Assembly (NCBI GenBank): GCA_009746045.1
Contig: RPFO01002176.1
Span: 1 to 64,000 of the forward strand
Source: Mesostigma viride
Taxonomy: Eukaryota; Streptophyta; Mesostigmatophyceae; Mesostigmatales; Mesostigmataceae
Length of the DNA: 64,000 nucleotides
Reading direction: 5' to 3'
In this document: piece by piece, positions 19,878 through 30,778 of the stretch
How positions within the stretch are numbered: position 1 is the first letter of the stretch
How the letters are laid out: each line of letters starts with the position of its first letter
Made by a program: the position numbers and the translations under genes
The notes under the pieces: generated by a model
What the model was told of the DNA's origin: nothing
The model's input: only the letters and a program-made list of their open reading frames with translations
Database searches by the model: none

Positions 19878-20660
19878 GGTCAAATTGGCAGTCGCCTTGC
19901 AAGCATTACACAGGTCACATAAGCAACAAGCTGCTGTGGCCGCAGGGTTGGCAAAAGTCTCAGCTGTGTGCACTAGTCAGGACCCCTGGACCCTGGCAAT
20001 AGACACTCAGGCACAGGTCAGTGTGATCAGTGCACAAGCCATCCCTGGTCTTGAGATTGCACCTTCATTTTGGGCACGGGTGCAGGATTTCTCAGGCCAA
20101 AGCTCACTGGATGTAGTGGGACAAGTGATGCTCCCTATACTTGGTATTCAGACACCCTTCCAGGTGGTGGAGGGGTACTCTGGTAACACCTTGTTGGGGG
20201 AACCTTTTGTATCCTATCCTGGGGTGCTTATCTCAGCTAATGAGCTCAGTGTCACAGGGGTGGGTGCAGTTCCTCTGGACCACTTTAAAATCCCTCTCTC
20301 CAGTATTGTCCCTGGTATGGATGCTGTCATCAAGGCAGTCAACACTCAGTATGCACCAGGGGAGATCCCTGATCTGGACAAGTTAGTGCACAGCCAGTTC
20401 CTCCATCCCTCAGCCTTTGGGCTGGGTAAGTGGGACATAGCCATGCACTCACCCCACCAAATCTCCCACGTCATACAAGAATGCAAAACACAAAAAGGGT
20501 TTACCAAGTGGCTGATGGCCATTGTCCACCAAGCCAGGCAGGAATGGGTCCTGCCCAACCCCAAAAACCCTCAATACAAACCGCCTGTCACCCCTTCATG
20601 GGACGTGCCAGAGGGAGCCAAAAAGCTCAGATTAAAATTTGTTCTCAAACAAAAACCACA
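19840..20660 (+). CDS. Copia-element aspartic protease, placed after integrase
   Basis: The frame is +1 relative to integrase. It contains the retropepsin signature AIDTQAQVSVIS (about 19996-20031, Q in place of the usual G in DTGA) and the second hallmark NTLLGEPFV (about 20185-20211). It continues without a stop into the N-terminal part of the reverse-transcriptase region (QARQEWVLPNPKNP). No DTGA-like motif lies between the zinc knuckle and integrase, where Ty1/Copia elements normally keep protease. Confidence 0.75.
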
Positions 20661-22034
20661 AAAAGTGGGCTCCCCAATCTTCCATGCCAGACCATGTGTC
20701 ACAGAATTAAAGGGGACTCCACACTGCCAAAAGGGGAAACATACACACCTGGGCTGCAACAAACCTCACTCAGGATCATGCTCTCCCTATTCCTCCACAA
20801 CCTCAATGCAGGCCAAGACTATGTCTGCAAAGCCACTGATATTAAAAGGGCCTTCCTCAGGGGGGACCCAGAAAAGGCTGAATCTGTGTGGAAAGGGAAG
20901 GTGTACGTGGTAGACACCCCAGCTGTGTGGAAACCTTATATTGATGAGCCCCACCTTATCATCAACATTGGGGTGGAAGGGCTTGTCAGTGCCCCAAAAA
21001 TTTTCAGAGACTCAGCAGAGGAAGTATTCAAAAAGCTCAAGGCCACGTATGATGACCTGGACCCATGCTTTTTTGTTGTACCCACCCCCTCTGGACTGCT
21101 GTTCTTTGTGTGGCATGGAGATGACCAACTCATTTGTGGGCCTAGAGCTGAGGTGGAAACCTTTATTCAGCAGGTCCAGGAATCATATGAGATTGGCAAA
21201 CAGGTGGAATTGAGCACAACCCCCATCCAGTTCTGTGGCATCATGTTGCAGCTGCACAGGCAGCCAGATCATGGGTCTGCTCTCTCTCCCTCCTGCAGAA
21301 TATATCAAGATTGTCTAGATCTGCTGCACACACTGCCTCCCCTTACACATGTGTGCCACTGTTCAGGGCAAACTGGGGTGGTGGTCAGCCATCTGTGGGG
21401 CTCCCTTAGCTGTCATCAGCAGGGTCACCCATGATGTTCTAGTCAAATCAAATGCAGTCACATCAGGAAGTTGTCATGACTGCCCCCCCTCATCCTCCAT
21501 GGCCTGAATCTGATGGAAGACATCCACATCCAGTGTCATGGACAGCTCCATGGAGAGCAGAACAATCAATCAGATGGGGGCACGGGAATCAGGGCTGTTT
21601 TTTCTCACCAACAGGTCAGATTACATGTCCCTCACTTCCTGGTACAGCAGGCTACACCGCAGAAAACCTGGCAGCAGCAACTCAGCTGAATGTCGTGCTG
21701 TGGTGTCTGCTGCATTGCATGCTCGTTCCCTGCAGCACATGCTCACCTGGCTACAAACCCAGGCAGGCAGCACATGCAATGTCATCTCACATCTCTATAC
21801 TGACAGCCAATCTGTGATCAGTTTTCTAACCAAGAAATCTGTCTCTGCTGCTGTCCACACTGACTGGATTGGGTGATCCTCAAACAGGAGGCCACCTATT
21901 TTTCCAGCTGGACTCATGTGGATGATGAGGACAACCCAGCAGACGCTCTCACGAAGCTGCGGGATGCTGCTGGCCAACAGTACCAGCTCCTCTTTCAGAA
22001 CATGAACCCCTATGATATCAGAGTCAGTGTTTGA
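20600..22034 (+). CDS. Copia-element reverse transcriptase and RNase H (frames broken)
   Basis: Copia-type RT motifs: KATDIKRAFLRGDPEK (about 20830-20875) and the catalytic WHGDDQLICG (about 21112-21141, DD retained). RNase H: SAECRAVVSAALHARSLQHM (about 21682-21740), YTDSQSVISFL (about 21797-21829), and after a frame break at TTGGGTG (21870) the terminal THVDDEDNPADALTKLR, ending at TGA 22034. Further breaks occur near CAAAAACCACAAAAAG (20654) and around 21300-21540. Several coincide with homopolymers, so assembly error is as likely as decay. Confidence 0.8.
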
Positions 22035-22408
22035 ATAAATGACTGGCCATAGCACAGTACACAACCACCACACCCCCTTACCACAGCGATAGCTGCTGGG
22101 CGCCATAAAATTCAACACATTCGTTGTGGGGTGTGAGTGCTGGCTAGGTCAGATTTGTATCCATTTGCAGCTTGAGGACACAAGCTTTGTATCCATTTAC
22201 TTAATGTGTGCTTCAGTAACTGGCCAAACCAGCCAGCTGTGTACACCTTATTTAATGTGCAATATAACACCTGGCCAGAACAGCCAGCTGTAACCAACCT
22301 GGCTCAACCAGCCATGTCTCTTTTGTACCCCTAATCAACTTAAAAACAATAACAATAATGTTGGGGGTGCAGACCTGCATTAAGAAATAAATAATAAAAC
22401 AATACTGG

Positions 22409-22881
22409 AGTTAGTCTCCATGCTTTGCTGTAGACTAAGTCTCAAAGGCATTGTGAATACAACGTATGAATAAGCCTTGTAAACCTACGTTGGTATGTGA
22501 ATATAAATACCACGTGGGCTATGCAGATAGGAATGCTAGTCGAGTCGCATACGTTTCCCTAGATAGGTACTTTGGGTACTGAGGTACGTGACAGATGTCA
22601 GTACCCAGTATACGTAGTGTCCTGTCATTGGACGGTACTAGAGTATCCTAGATAGGGACCGTACTGCAGCGTGCATTGATTTGTGATCGCACGATGCAGT
22701 GACTAGACTGCTACCTGTCATCGTGTGGCCTCGGGCCAACGGTCTGCACCCAACGGTCACTGGCGGCGCAGCCGGTGAGAGGAACGTTGATAAAGGGTAA
22801 ACCTATTTTCTAATGAACCAAGCAATTCATTGCTCCAAGCCTTCAGTGTTCTCAAGCAATATATCCCACCGCATTCTAACT
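22409..22881 (+). repeat. 3' LTR of the Copia-type element
   Basis: The 473-bp copy of 15241-15713. It is preceded by TTGGGGGTGCAG (22360-22371), a plausible purine-rich priming region about 40 bases upstream. The target copy GGTAT follows at 22882. Confidence 0.95.
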
Positions 22882-22886
22882 GGTAT

Positions 22887-23200
22887 TTCCTCGTAAATGG
22901 TGGGAGAGCGATCGATCGCAGCAATGGTGCTCACCACTAGACACTCCCGGCCAGTTAGGCTCGAAACACACGCCCTGACTGATCAAGCATGCTGTTTCCG
23001 GCCCCACCATCTACGGGTCATCTAGTCGCTCTACACGTAAGCCAGCCATAATTTCAATGCACAAGGATGCACATTTCCATCACCATTCATCTTCATCATC
23101 CTGAACGACTCGAACACGCGGACAAGATAACGGCAGGCTCGAGCTACCATGGTCCGGATTCTCCCGATTTCTGGCCTGCGCTGGTTGTCTCCTTGAGATT
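22887..23200. other. Flank of the Copia insertion with an 80-bp inverted-repeat arm
   Basis: 23118-23197 is the reverse complement of 15084-15165, so the Copia element sits between two inverted copies about 8 kb apart. The arm ends in GGTTGTCTCCTTGA, a motif also found at 24155, 44441, 44515 (variant, inverted) and 63570 (inverted). No coding signal. Confidence 0.7.
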
Positions 23201-23650
23201 ACTCGCCCACGCTCCTTCTTATGCCATGCTCACGTGGGTCTTATTGCACCCACAGATTGCCGGAATCATCGTTAGCGTGTCCGTTTAGCTAGCGCGCCCG
23301 AATGCAGCTGTGGCATGCCTTAGTCATGAAGGAGACTGGTGGTCTCTGCCATGTTTAGATAGATGTTGTAGTTAGTGATGCTGTTAGATAGATGTTGTAG
23401 GTCGATGATGTAGATAGATTAGACCGGCAGGACTGTTTGCACCCACCCATCCATCCATCCATCGGGGTTAATGCTCCGTGATTCCCCAACGGGAGCACGA
23501 GTCTAATTAATTAATTAGTTAATTAATGAAGGAGACTGGGGGTCTCTGCCCTTTCTCCTGTTGTGCACACTCAGGGGTTAAAAGCACTTCGGTGCTCCGT
23601 GACTCCCCAACGGGAGCACGAGTTTAATCAATCAATCAATTAATTAAGTC
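23200..23650 (+). mobile_element. Two successive LINE 3' ends (family B) with (TTAA)n tails
   Basis: ATGCCATGCTCACGTGGGTC..GCAGCTGTGGCATGCC..AAGGAGACTGG..GTCTCTGCC matches 36570-36690 in opposite orientation. Two tails follow: GGGGTTAATGCTCCGTGATTCC to TTAATTAATTAG (23464-23528), and GGGGTTAAAAGCACTTCGGTGC to ATTAATTAAG (23572-23648). Confidence 0.75.
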
Positions 23651-24180
23651 CTGGTCCTTCCTGCTCTTACGTACCGCGGGGCCGAGACGTGGACCCTCAC
23701 AGCTGACCTATCCAGAAAGCTGGACGGCGCGGTCACCAACATGCTGCGATCCATCTTCCGTGTAGGATACGCTGCTCATGTTCGCAATGAGGACCTGTAC
23801 CTCGGCATGCCATATATATAGCGGAGCCTGCAGCTAGTTATAGGGCACTCAGCTCGCACCAACCAGGTAGATACCTCAAGTGGCCCCCCCGCGGGACTGC
23901 GCCCAGCTCAGCGCCTATATAGCTGGCCGGCACCTCCTTACGTGCCGGCCGGGCCCCGCGATGCTCGACGCCGCAAGGCCCGCACCTTCAAAGAACAGCT
24001 AGTAGAGGATATGGGAGGCCTAGGCCTCTCCGTGATTTGGAACAAGATGATGGACAAGGCCAAGTGGGCCCAGGTAGTAGAGGACAACGACCCCCCCCCC
24101 CTCCCCCGTCGGGAAGCGCCCGCATGTGCAAACATACGGGAAGCCTGCGCACGCTGGTTGTCTCCTTGATACGGGAAGCA
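23650..24180 (+). pseudogene. LINE reverse transcriptase C-terminal tail
   Basis: Translation gives TYRGAETWTLTADLSRKLDG, VTNMLRSIFRVGYAAHVRNE and later ARTFKEQLVEDMGGLGLSVI, WNKMMDKAKWAQVVEDN, with a stop at the ATATATAG near 23820. The same tail occurs at 25792-26350 and, more diverged, at 37516-38177. It is a 5'-truncated, decayed copy. Confidence 0.85.
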
Positions 24181-24184
24181 CGCC

Positions 24185-24962
24185 AGACAGGTCCCCTAGG
24201 GTAGAGAGCTTAGACTATAGTTGGCTTTTTTTTTTTAGACGTTGTAGATAGATGTTGTAGATAGATGTTGTAGATAGATGTTGTAGATAGATTAGACCGG
24301 TAGAACTGTTTGCATCCATCCATCCATCCATCCATCCATCCATCCATCCATCCATCCATCCATCCATCCATCCATCCATCCATCCATCCATCCATCCATC
24401 CATCCATCCATCCATCCATCCATCCATCCATCCATCCATCCATCCATCCATCCATCCATCCATCCATCCATCCATCCATCCATCCATCCATCCATCCATC
24501 CATCCATCCATCCATCCATCCATCCATCCATCCATCCATCCATCCATCCATCCATCCATCCATCCATCCATCCATCCATGCATCCATCCATCCATGATTC
24601 CATCCATCCATCCATCCATCCATCCATCCATCCATCCATCCATCCATCCATCCATCCATCCATCCATCCATCCATCCATCCATCCATCCATCCATCCATC
24701 CATCCATCCATCCATCCATCCATCCATCCATCCATCCATCCATCCATCCATCCATCCATCCATCCATCCATCCATCCATCCATCCATCCATCCATCCATC
24801 CATCCATCCATCCATCCATCCATCCATCCATCCATCCATCCATCCATCCATCCATCCATCCATCCATCCATCCATCCATCCATCCATCCATCCATCCATC
24901 CATCGGGGTTAATGCTCCGTGACTCACCAACGGGAGCACGAGTCTAATTAATTAATTAATTA
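24185..24962 (+). repeat. LINE 3' UTR with a massively expanded (CATC)n tract
   Basis: GTTGTAGATAGAT repeats (24240-24290) and AGATTAGACCGGTAGAACTG lead into about 147 CATC units (24313-24904; interruptions near 24578 and 24594). GGGGTTAATGCTCCGTGACTC, a GAGCACGAGTCT end and a (TTAA)n tail close it. The same 3' UTR has only about five CATC units at 23445-23464 and about three at 25664-25678. Long Met-Asp-Gly-Trp or His-Pro-Ser-Ile frames are artefacts. Confidence 0.93.
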
Positions 24963-24999
24963 TTTCCCATGGCCCCCATCTATACACAACTATAGCTTG

Positions 25000-25260
25000 C
25001 TCTATCCCGGGGGAGCCCGGGGGTGCTTCCACAGTTCGTTGTTGAGATTAAGGTTCCCGCCCCGCCAGTACACTTGGGGCTTCTCGGGGCTGGACTAGCT
25101 TGTGCATGGTGGATGAAGTCGGGCCGGACTGGTCGCGGCGTTGCTGCGCTTCTGGGCTGGTGTTAGGTCGTCGTCAAGCGACGTACCAAGGGGTGCGCGC
25201 TAGCTTCTTGCGGCGAGAGGAACCGATCACAGTTGTCAGGAATAGTTGTAGCTTGCGGGC
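25000..25260 (-). pseudogene. Decayed LINE ORF1 C-terminal copy
   Basis: Read on the minus strand, EKPQVYWRGGNLNLNNELWK (25020-25075) matches the ORF1 end at 28130-28190. Upstream, in broken frames, SRRKKLARTPW and AQQRRDQSGP match SRRKKLVDTSW and QQQQRRDQWP of that copy. Frameshifts and stops are present. Confidence 0.75.
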
Positions 25261-25370
25261 CTATATAGGGCATGGCATGCACACACTAGATAAAGAACAT
25301 GAGTAGGATTGTTTGTAACTAGATAGAATATATAGACCGGAAGGATTGCACAAGTAAGTACTTGCGTGCC

Positions 25371-25436
25371 ATTAATTAATTAATTAATTAATTAATTAAT
25401 TAATTAATTAATTAATTAATTAATTAATTAATTAAT
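25371..25436. repeat. (TTAA)n microsatellite
   Basis: About 16 units, longer than the 3-4 units in the other LINE tails in this window. Next to it GACACGTGACTGCGTCACGTG (25438-25458) is a palindromic piece of the family-A tail, inverted. Confidence 0.9.
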
Positions 25437-25597
25437 AGACACGTGACTGCGTCACGTGAGCATAAGTCCTCAGTGGGAGGGGAACATGGGATGGAATGGA
25501 TGGTATAAGCTATCTAGGTCCTAGTTACAGGGGTGTGGGCACCGCGGCCCGAATCGCTATGAATGCCATACTTGGTCACACGCGGAGCCCCCACAGG

Positions 25598-26400
25598 CTT
25601 AATTAATTAATTAATTAATTAGACTCGTGCTCCCGTTGGGGAGTCACGGAGCATTAACCCCGATGGATGGATGGATGGGTGCAAACATTCCTACCGGTCT
25701 AATCTATCTACGTTGGCTACATACTACATCTATCTAACAGCATTCTAACTACAACATCTATCTAGGCAGCCGCACGCTGCCCTAGGGGGAGCTATCTGGC
25801 GTGCCTCCCGCGGGATTGCACACGCGGGCGCTTCCCCACTGGGGGGGGCTCGTTGTCCTCTATGACCTGGGCCCACTTGGCCTTGTCCATCATCTTCTTC
25901 CAAATCACGGAGAGGCCTAGGCCTCCCATGTCCTCTACTAGCTGTTCTTTGAAGGTGCGGGCCTTGCGGCGTCTAACATCACTGGGCCCAGCCCACGTCA
26001 GGAGGTGCCGGCCAGGCTGGGCTGGTCGCAGTCGACTGCGGGGGGGCCACGTGAGGTGTCTAGTACCTGGTTGGTGCGAGCTAGGTGCCCTACTAGCTGC
26101 AGGCGGCGTTGCTGCTGGTGATATAGGGCATGCCCTGGTACAGGTCCTCATTGCGGACATGAGCAGCATAGCCTACTCTGAAAATGGAACGCAGCATGCT
26201 GGTGACCGCGCCGTCCAGCTTGCGGGCCAGGTCGGCGGTGAGGGACCACGTCTCGGCGCCATATGTGAGAACAGGAAGGACGAGGACCTTGAACAGGTCC
26301 TGTTTCTCGATCTTGCCCAGGGGCTTGCGCCACAGGGCCCGGTACTGCATGGCGTAAAGCGTGCCAGGCGAGGGATCGATCCGGCCGGCCGAGCCCCGCC
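25598..26400 (-). pseudogene. 5'-truncated LINE copy: reverse transcriptase tail, 3' UTR and (TTAA)n end
   Basis: On the minus strand from 26350: ALWRKPLGKIEKQDLFKVLV, LPVLTYGAETWSLTADLARK, LRSIFRVGYAAHVRNEDLYQ and, in a shifted frame, KTFKEQLVEDMGGLGLSVIW. The 3' UTR with GATAGATGTTGTAG units, CATC repeats and the GGGGTTAATGCTCC..GAGCACGAG end reaches 25598, followed by TTAA repeats (25600-25621). Frameshifts make it non-functional. Confidence 0.85.
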
Positions 26401-27725
26401 AAAAACGACCATCTTACTCCGTCACCAAATTGGCGCGAGATCCCGAAAATCTGGTGGGCGGGAAGGTGACGACGAGGCAAAAAGTCACGCAGCACCCATG
26501 GCGGCCGTGAAAATCCTAGCGACCGTCCTGAGAACACATTACGGACAGCGAATTGATTTTGAGCCTTCATAACTCATCTACTTCACGTAGATATTTTTTT
26601 ATCCTAAAGAAATCGGTCCATTTTTTCAGGAAAACAGAAAAAGGGCGGGCATTTTCGCGAGGTCGGGTCAGGTCCGCTGCATTTTGCAGTGGACCCCCAA
26701 AAAGTCACACCGGAAACTTATCGAAAACGGCGACAGTGTAGTTCAAGGTAAGCCGCTCGCACGATTCTATGACTAATTCAAAAAATTTTGACCGAAAAAC
26801 TTTTTGTTAAAACGACTGCCATTGTAAATGCCTCGTTGCCGCAGCAGTTGGAACTGCCGGGAGGGTGCGGGCGGGGCTGATCATGGCAACGCACGTAAAA
26901 ATATGCCACTCCCTCGTTTCTTTCATTTTTGTCATCCCATTTGCGCAGGGCGCTTCAACAACTTCTAGAGCGAAGCCCAGCCTGATTTTTTGCTGGCTCT
27001 GTAGTGTAGACCTGCGCTCATCACTGAATATCGCCTGCGATCGTTGCGAAATGAAGCATGAATACGCATTGCGCTGGTTGAGTCGACGCTGTACAGTGGA
27101 ACCTGCTTTTTCGGCATCCGGATCCAAGGTAGGGTGAAGCCAGCCCCGTTCCCCTTCCAGATTTTCTGCCTGTCTCTTTCCCCGAGGCTCGTGAAAGCGC
27201 CTCGTTCATGTTACGCCGGACGCCTCGTCAAGCATCGCTGCTCGAGAGGGAGACGTAAGCCATGGCCAGCCTCCCCAAACAGCGTGATGTGCGCCTGTTC
27301 ATTCTTCCAAGTGTAATTCATGGCGTAGGAAGCTGAGCCTGAAGGCAACAAACAGAAGGTACATGTCCTGTATTCAACAGTCAGCACATATAGGTGTGTT
27401 GATGTGCAACCCTGGAGCTTATCCAGCTTTCACAGGCCATACAACACGCTGCTGGGGCTCCACTTTAGCGGACCTGTTGGTAAGTATTTCAACCTCTTTC
27501 CTTGGCCAGATTATAATGCACCATGTTTATCAATGATGGGCGGCGTGTTCTGATCTGGGGCTGGGAGGCACGAAGAAACCAGGGGGGAGCCCAGGTATGT
27601 GAAGTGCGCAGATGTTGTTGCTGCCTTGGGAAACCCAGGATTCATTGCCCTTGTTACATTCAGATATGTTGAAGCAGGCTGAGAATTAAGTACTATACAT
27701 GGAAGGGGGCTGATTTGTCTTTGAT
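26401..27725. other. Unassigned retroelement-cluster sequence
   Basis: I recognise no gene. It may be the 5' UTR or 5' part of the LINE whose ORF1 piece follows at 27726, because it runs into that open frame without a visible boundary, but no homology supports this. The open frames of about 100 codons show no family motif. Confidence 0.4.
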
Positions 27726-28620
27726 ATGGTTGCTGCCATCACCACCAAGCTCCAGGAGCTGGAAGACACGCGCCGCGAGGCCGCTGACCGCGACCGTCGC
27801 CGCTGCCGGGTCATCCTCAGGCGCTTCGACATGCTGCCGGAGGAGACCCCAGACTCTCTTCTCGACGAGCTGAAGAAACAGCTCTTGGCGCGCATGCAGC
27901 TGCCAGGTGCGATACTGCAGGGCGCCTACCGCCTGCCCCATCCACGGGCCAAGGCTGGGCCCCCTCCAGTGGTCCTCACCTTCAGCGACATCACAGCCCG
28001 AGTTCGGTTCCTCTCTCGCCGCAAGAAGCTGGTGGACACCTCCTGGTCGCTTGACGACGACCTGACGCCAGCCCAGCAGCAGCAACGCCGCGATCAGTGG
28101 CCCGACTACATCCGCCACAAGACCAACCCCGAGAAGCCCCAAGTGTACTGGCGGGGCGGGGACCTCTACGTCAACAAGAAACTGTGGAAGCCCCCCCGGG
28201 CTTCCCCGGGATAGAGCACTCCAGCTAGTTGTCTAGATGGGGGCAATCGATGATGGGATAGCTTAGGCATTACAGCACTTGAAACGATATTAGCGCACAG
28301 CGTTATAGTACCTTCAATTAGCTCTGGCACCTTGTGGCCATCAGCTTGCGCCTTAATTAGCCGACGTCTTGAGCCCACCTCACATTTGTAGCATAAGCTA
28401 TGCGTCAGCCTACCTATGGTATTGCACTGGTTGTATTGCACCCACAGTGTTGCGCCCCGGCACCATGCCGTGGAGAGAGCGCTCTGTGGCCTGCCCACCT
28501 GCGGCAGTGAGAGAAGCTAGGGCGCCCTCCCTCCTTCTCACTGTGTATATAGGGTTGAAGGTTCCTTTACTCTGTATTGGCACCCACGTGACGCAGTCAC
28601 GTGCTTATTAATTAATTAAT
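27726..28620 (+). mobile_element. LINE ORF1 C-terminal half plus family-A 3' end
   Basis: An intact 162-codon frame (27726-28214) encodes an L1-like ORF1 RNA-binding region: a coiled start (TTKLQELEDTRREAADRDRR), RCRVILRRFDMLPEE, VVLTFSDITARVRFLSRRKK, DDDLTPAQQQQRRDQW and the C-terminal signature VYWRGGDLYVNKKLW. ORF1 proteins coat LINE RNA and act as nucleic-acid chaperones (family knowledge). The stop is followed by about 400 bases ending in TTAATTAATTAAT (28605-28620), the family-A tail also found at 6035 and 13475. No reverse transcriptase lies between ORF1 and the tail, so this is an ORF1-only (HAL1-like) or rearranged copy. Confidence 0.75.
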
Positions 28621-30560
28621 GGTTGCTGCCTATGATGATGAATATTGTTGCGGGCACAACAGAGTGCACAATGGGCTTACAGCATTGCGTAAGAGGCATG
28701 AATCTCACCAGGACACCTTCTACGGGCTCACAACAACATCACAATAACGATTACCAAAGTGCTTGCTGCCACACCACTGCCACATCACTCCCCACCACCC
28801 CAACACACCTACCACTGTTACGCCGTTGTTAGCAGTGCCACGATTGCATAGCAATACCAACATTCCTGTCGTTAGCATGGAGGACCACCAGGTGCATCGT
28901 GTGCGCATACCCATGTGACAGATATTATAGACTCCCACCAGGAGCAACGTCCACCACCATGAGTCTCGCCTGTTGGTGTAACTGCTGGCAGTGTCCCTAC
29001 AACTCAGTATGGAATCTGCCATTTACGATAACGCCAGGCCCTGCACCATTGCTGCCACAATCTGCCATATTGACTTCGCCCATCGCAGCCTTGATCGTGA
29101 TTGCAGCCACAAGTTCCTGCCGGCCCTCTTCATCTCTTCTATCGTAGCACCAGAAACTGGGGCCACATTTAGCAGCATCGGCAGCTGACATAGCTGGCAC
29201 CTGGCACAACAGATAATGCCAGTAGTATCAAAGAAGGCACCCTACTGCTCACCATTGCTATCAATCACTGGCATGATCAATCTGTCACTACCACTTGCCA
29301 GCACCACAGAATATCATGACCTGGTGTGTTGCCACGGAAATCTGAATGGAGAGCTTTCACCACAAGCCCACCCCAATGAGTTGGTTTGCACACTACACCA
29401 CTGTTGGCTGTACCGTGCCACCTGCCACATAAATTTCCCTTCCATCATGCAGCAGTAGCAACATAACCTCAAGGCTAGACCATAACGTCTATCTGCATAA
29501 CGATAGCCTTCATGATCGCTGCCTCGTGCCACTGGCCATACTACTGCCATCTGCATTACTTTCTACCACATGTGCCACTCTCTTCTGCATCACTAGATCC
29601 CACTACTGCTGCCTGACCTGCCTGCTGCCAGCACCTTCGCTGGCATCTGCTCATGGCATGCCCATGGCCACATCCTCCATCTGCCGTGCATAGCCCATGC
29701 TTCACTAGGATTGGTAGTCCAGGGTGCACGATGAACAACACATAAAAAAATGCCCATGCACCTTTAGAAGATTGTTTGGCATGCGAGCTAGCTGGCTAGT
29801 TAATGTGCTAGAGATGTTAGATAGCAACTGCAAGCAAATGTAGTGTGCAGCCATGTTTGCTTCGAACCACTATTTGACTTGCCAACTAGTTGCTCTCTCT
29901 CAACACGCCCCACCATTGGAATGTTGGTAGTTAATACTATTGATGTATCAAAGAGACAACTGTTCATGTATTTCCATGATGAAGTGCATGCCACATGTAT
30001 GGGTGGAGATAACCAAGTTGGAGTTCAACCTTACCTCAGCTCGTACTGTTATGGGGTATGAACTTGTAAGGAAATATTATATGATGTTGGCTGCTGTCAC
30101 GTGTCACTGTGACACATCGTCATCTGTGGTGTGACTGAGGTAATACTTGGCAATCATGTTCAGCATGCTCTATTTAAATTGCATTAAAAATTTCAGCTCT
30201 GTCTGAACTCATTTGCGCTACCTGTGGTGCATTATACATCCAAATTTTGCGCGAGAGTGACGCGTGACAGCAGAATCATGTAACTAGTTGGTGTTCAATC
30301 AAGGTGCAACTTTGCAGCCAGCCTGCAGATGTTGCAAGTAAAGTGTTTGCTTACTTCCAGCTTAATCTGAGCTCATTTGCACTGTTGGGTGCATTTAATG
30401 ATCCATAAAATGCTCCAAATGACCGTATTTGTGACGGTTGACAGCATAATTTCTGGCCATCCCATCTCTACTTCGGGTGCAACTTAGTACTTGAGCTGCA
30501 TATGTTATATTTAATGTGTCTGCCCATTTCCAGGTCAAAACGACATTAATTGTGTTGTTT
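28621..30560. other. Non-coding stretch with TGCCAC-rich and degenerate ~170-bp repeats
   Basis: 28740-29740 is rich in CTGCCAC/CACCA(C/T) motifs without a fixed period. From about 30180 to 30680, units of roughly 170 bp recur loosely, each with CTTCCAG or TTTCCAG, CTCATTTGC(A/G)CT and GTGCAACTT. Short open frames have no recognisable motif. Confidence 0.5.
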
Positions 30561-30778
30561 GTGGAATTAATTATGAATAAAACTGGCAAATTTGGCGTTT
30601 TTTATGCTTTTGGACGTCACCATTCTGTGAGCACCAAGTGGCCAACCAAGGTGTGACTTGGCACAGTAAATCTGGGTACCATGGAGAAGCCAGCCACCAA
30701 GTTTGACCATCATCCGAATATTAGTGCAGCTAGGAGGAGTAAGATGGGTGTTTTTTGGCACTTTCAGACCGTTGTTCG

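Larger units (their letters stand above)
15236..22886 (+). mobile_element. Copia-type LTR retrotransposon, complete length, with 5-bp TSD
   Basis: Two 473-bp LTRs (15241-15713, 22409-22881) start AGTTAGTC and end TTCTAACT. They are flanked by GGTAT on both sides (15236-15240 and 22882-22886). By eye the LTRs differ at one base (CTATACAGA vs CTATGCAGA), so the insertion is recent. Internal domains in order: coiled-coil and gag region, CCHC knuckle, integrase, aspartic protease, Copia-type reverse transcriptase, RNase H. No tRNA-Met-type primer binding site is obvious after the 5' LTR, where the coding region starts only 18 bases later. Several one-base frame breaks occur. The 5' coding part is clearly GC-richer than the part from 17430 on. 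Confidence 0.93.

Noticed and set aside
24210-24947. MDGW and HPSI repeat proteins of up to 229 codons
   Set aside because: CATC microsatellite read in stop-free frames. It lies in a LINE 3' UTR.
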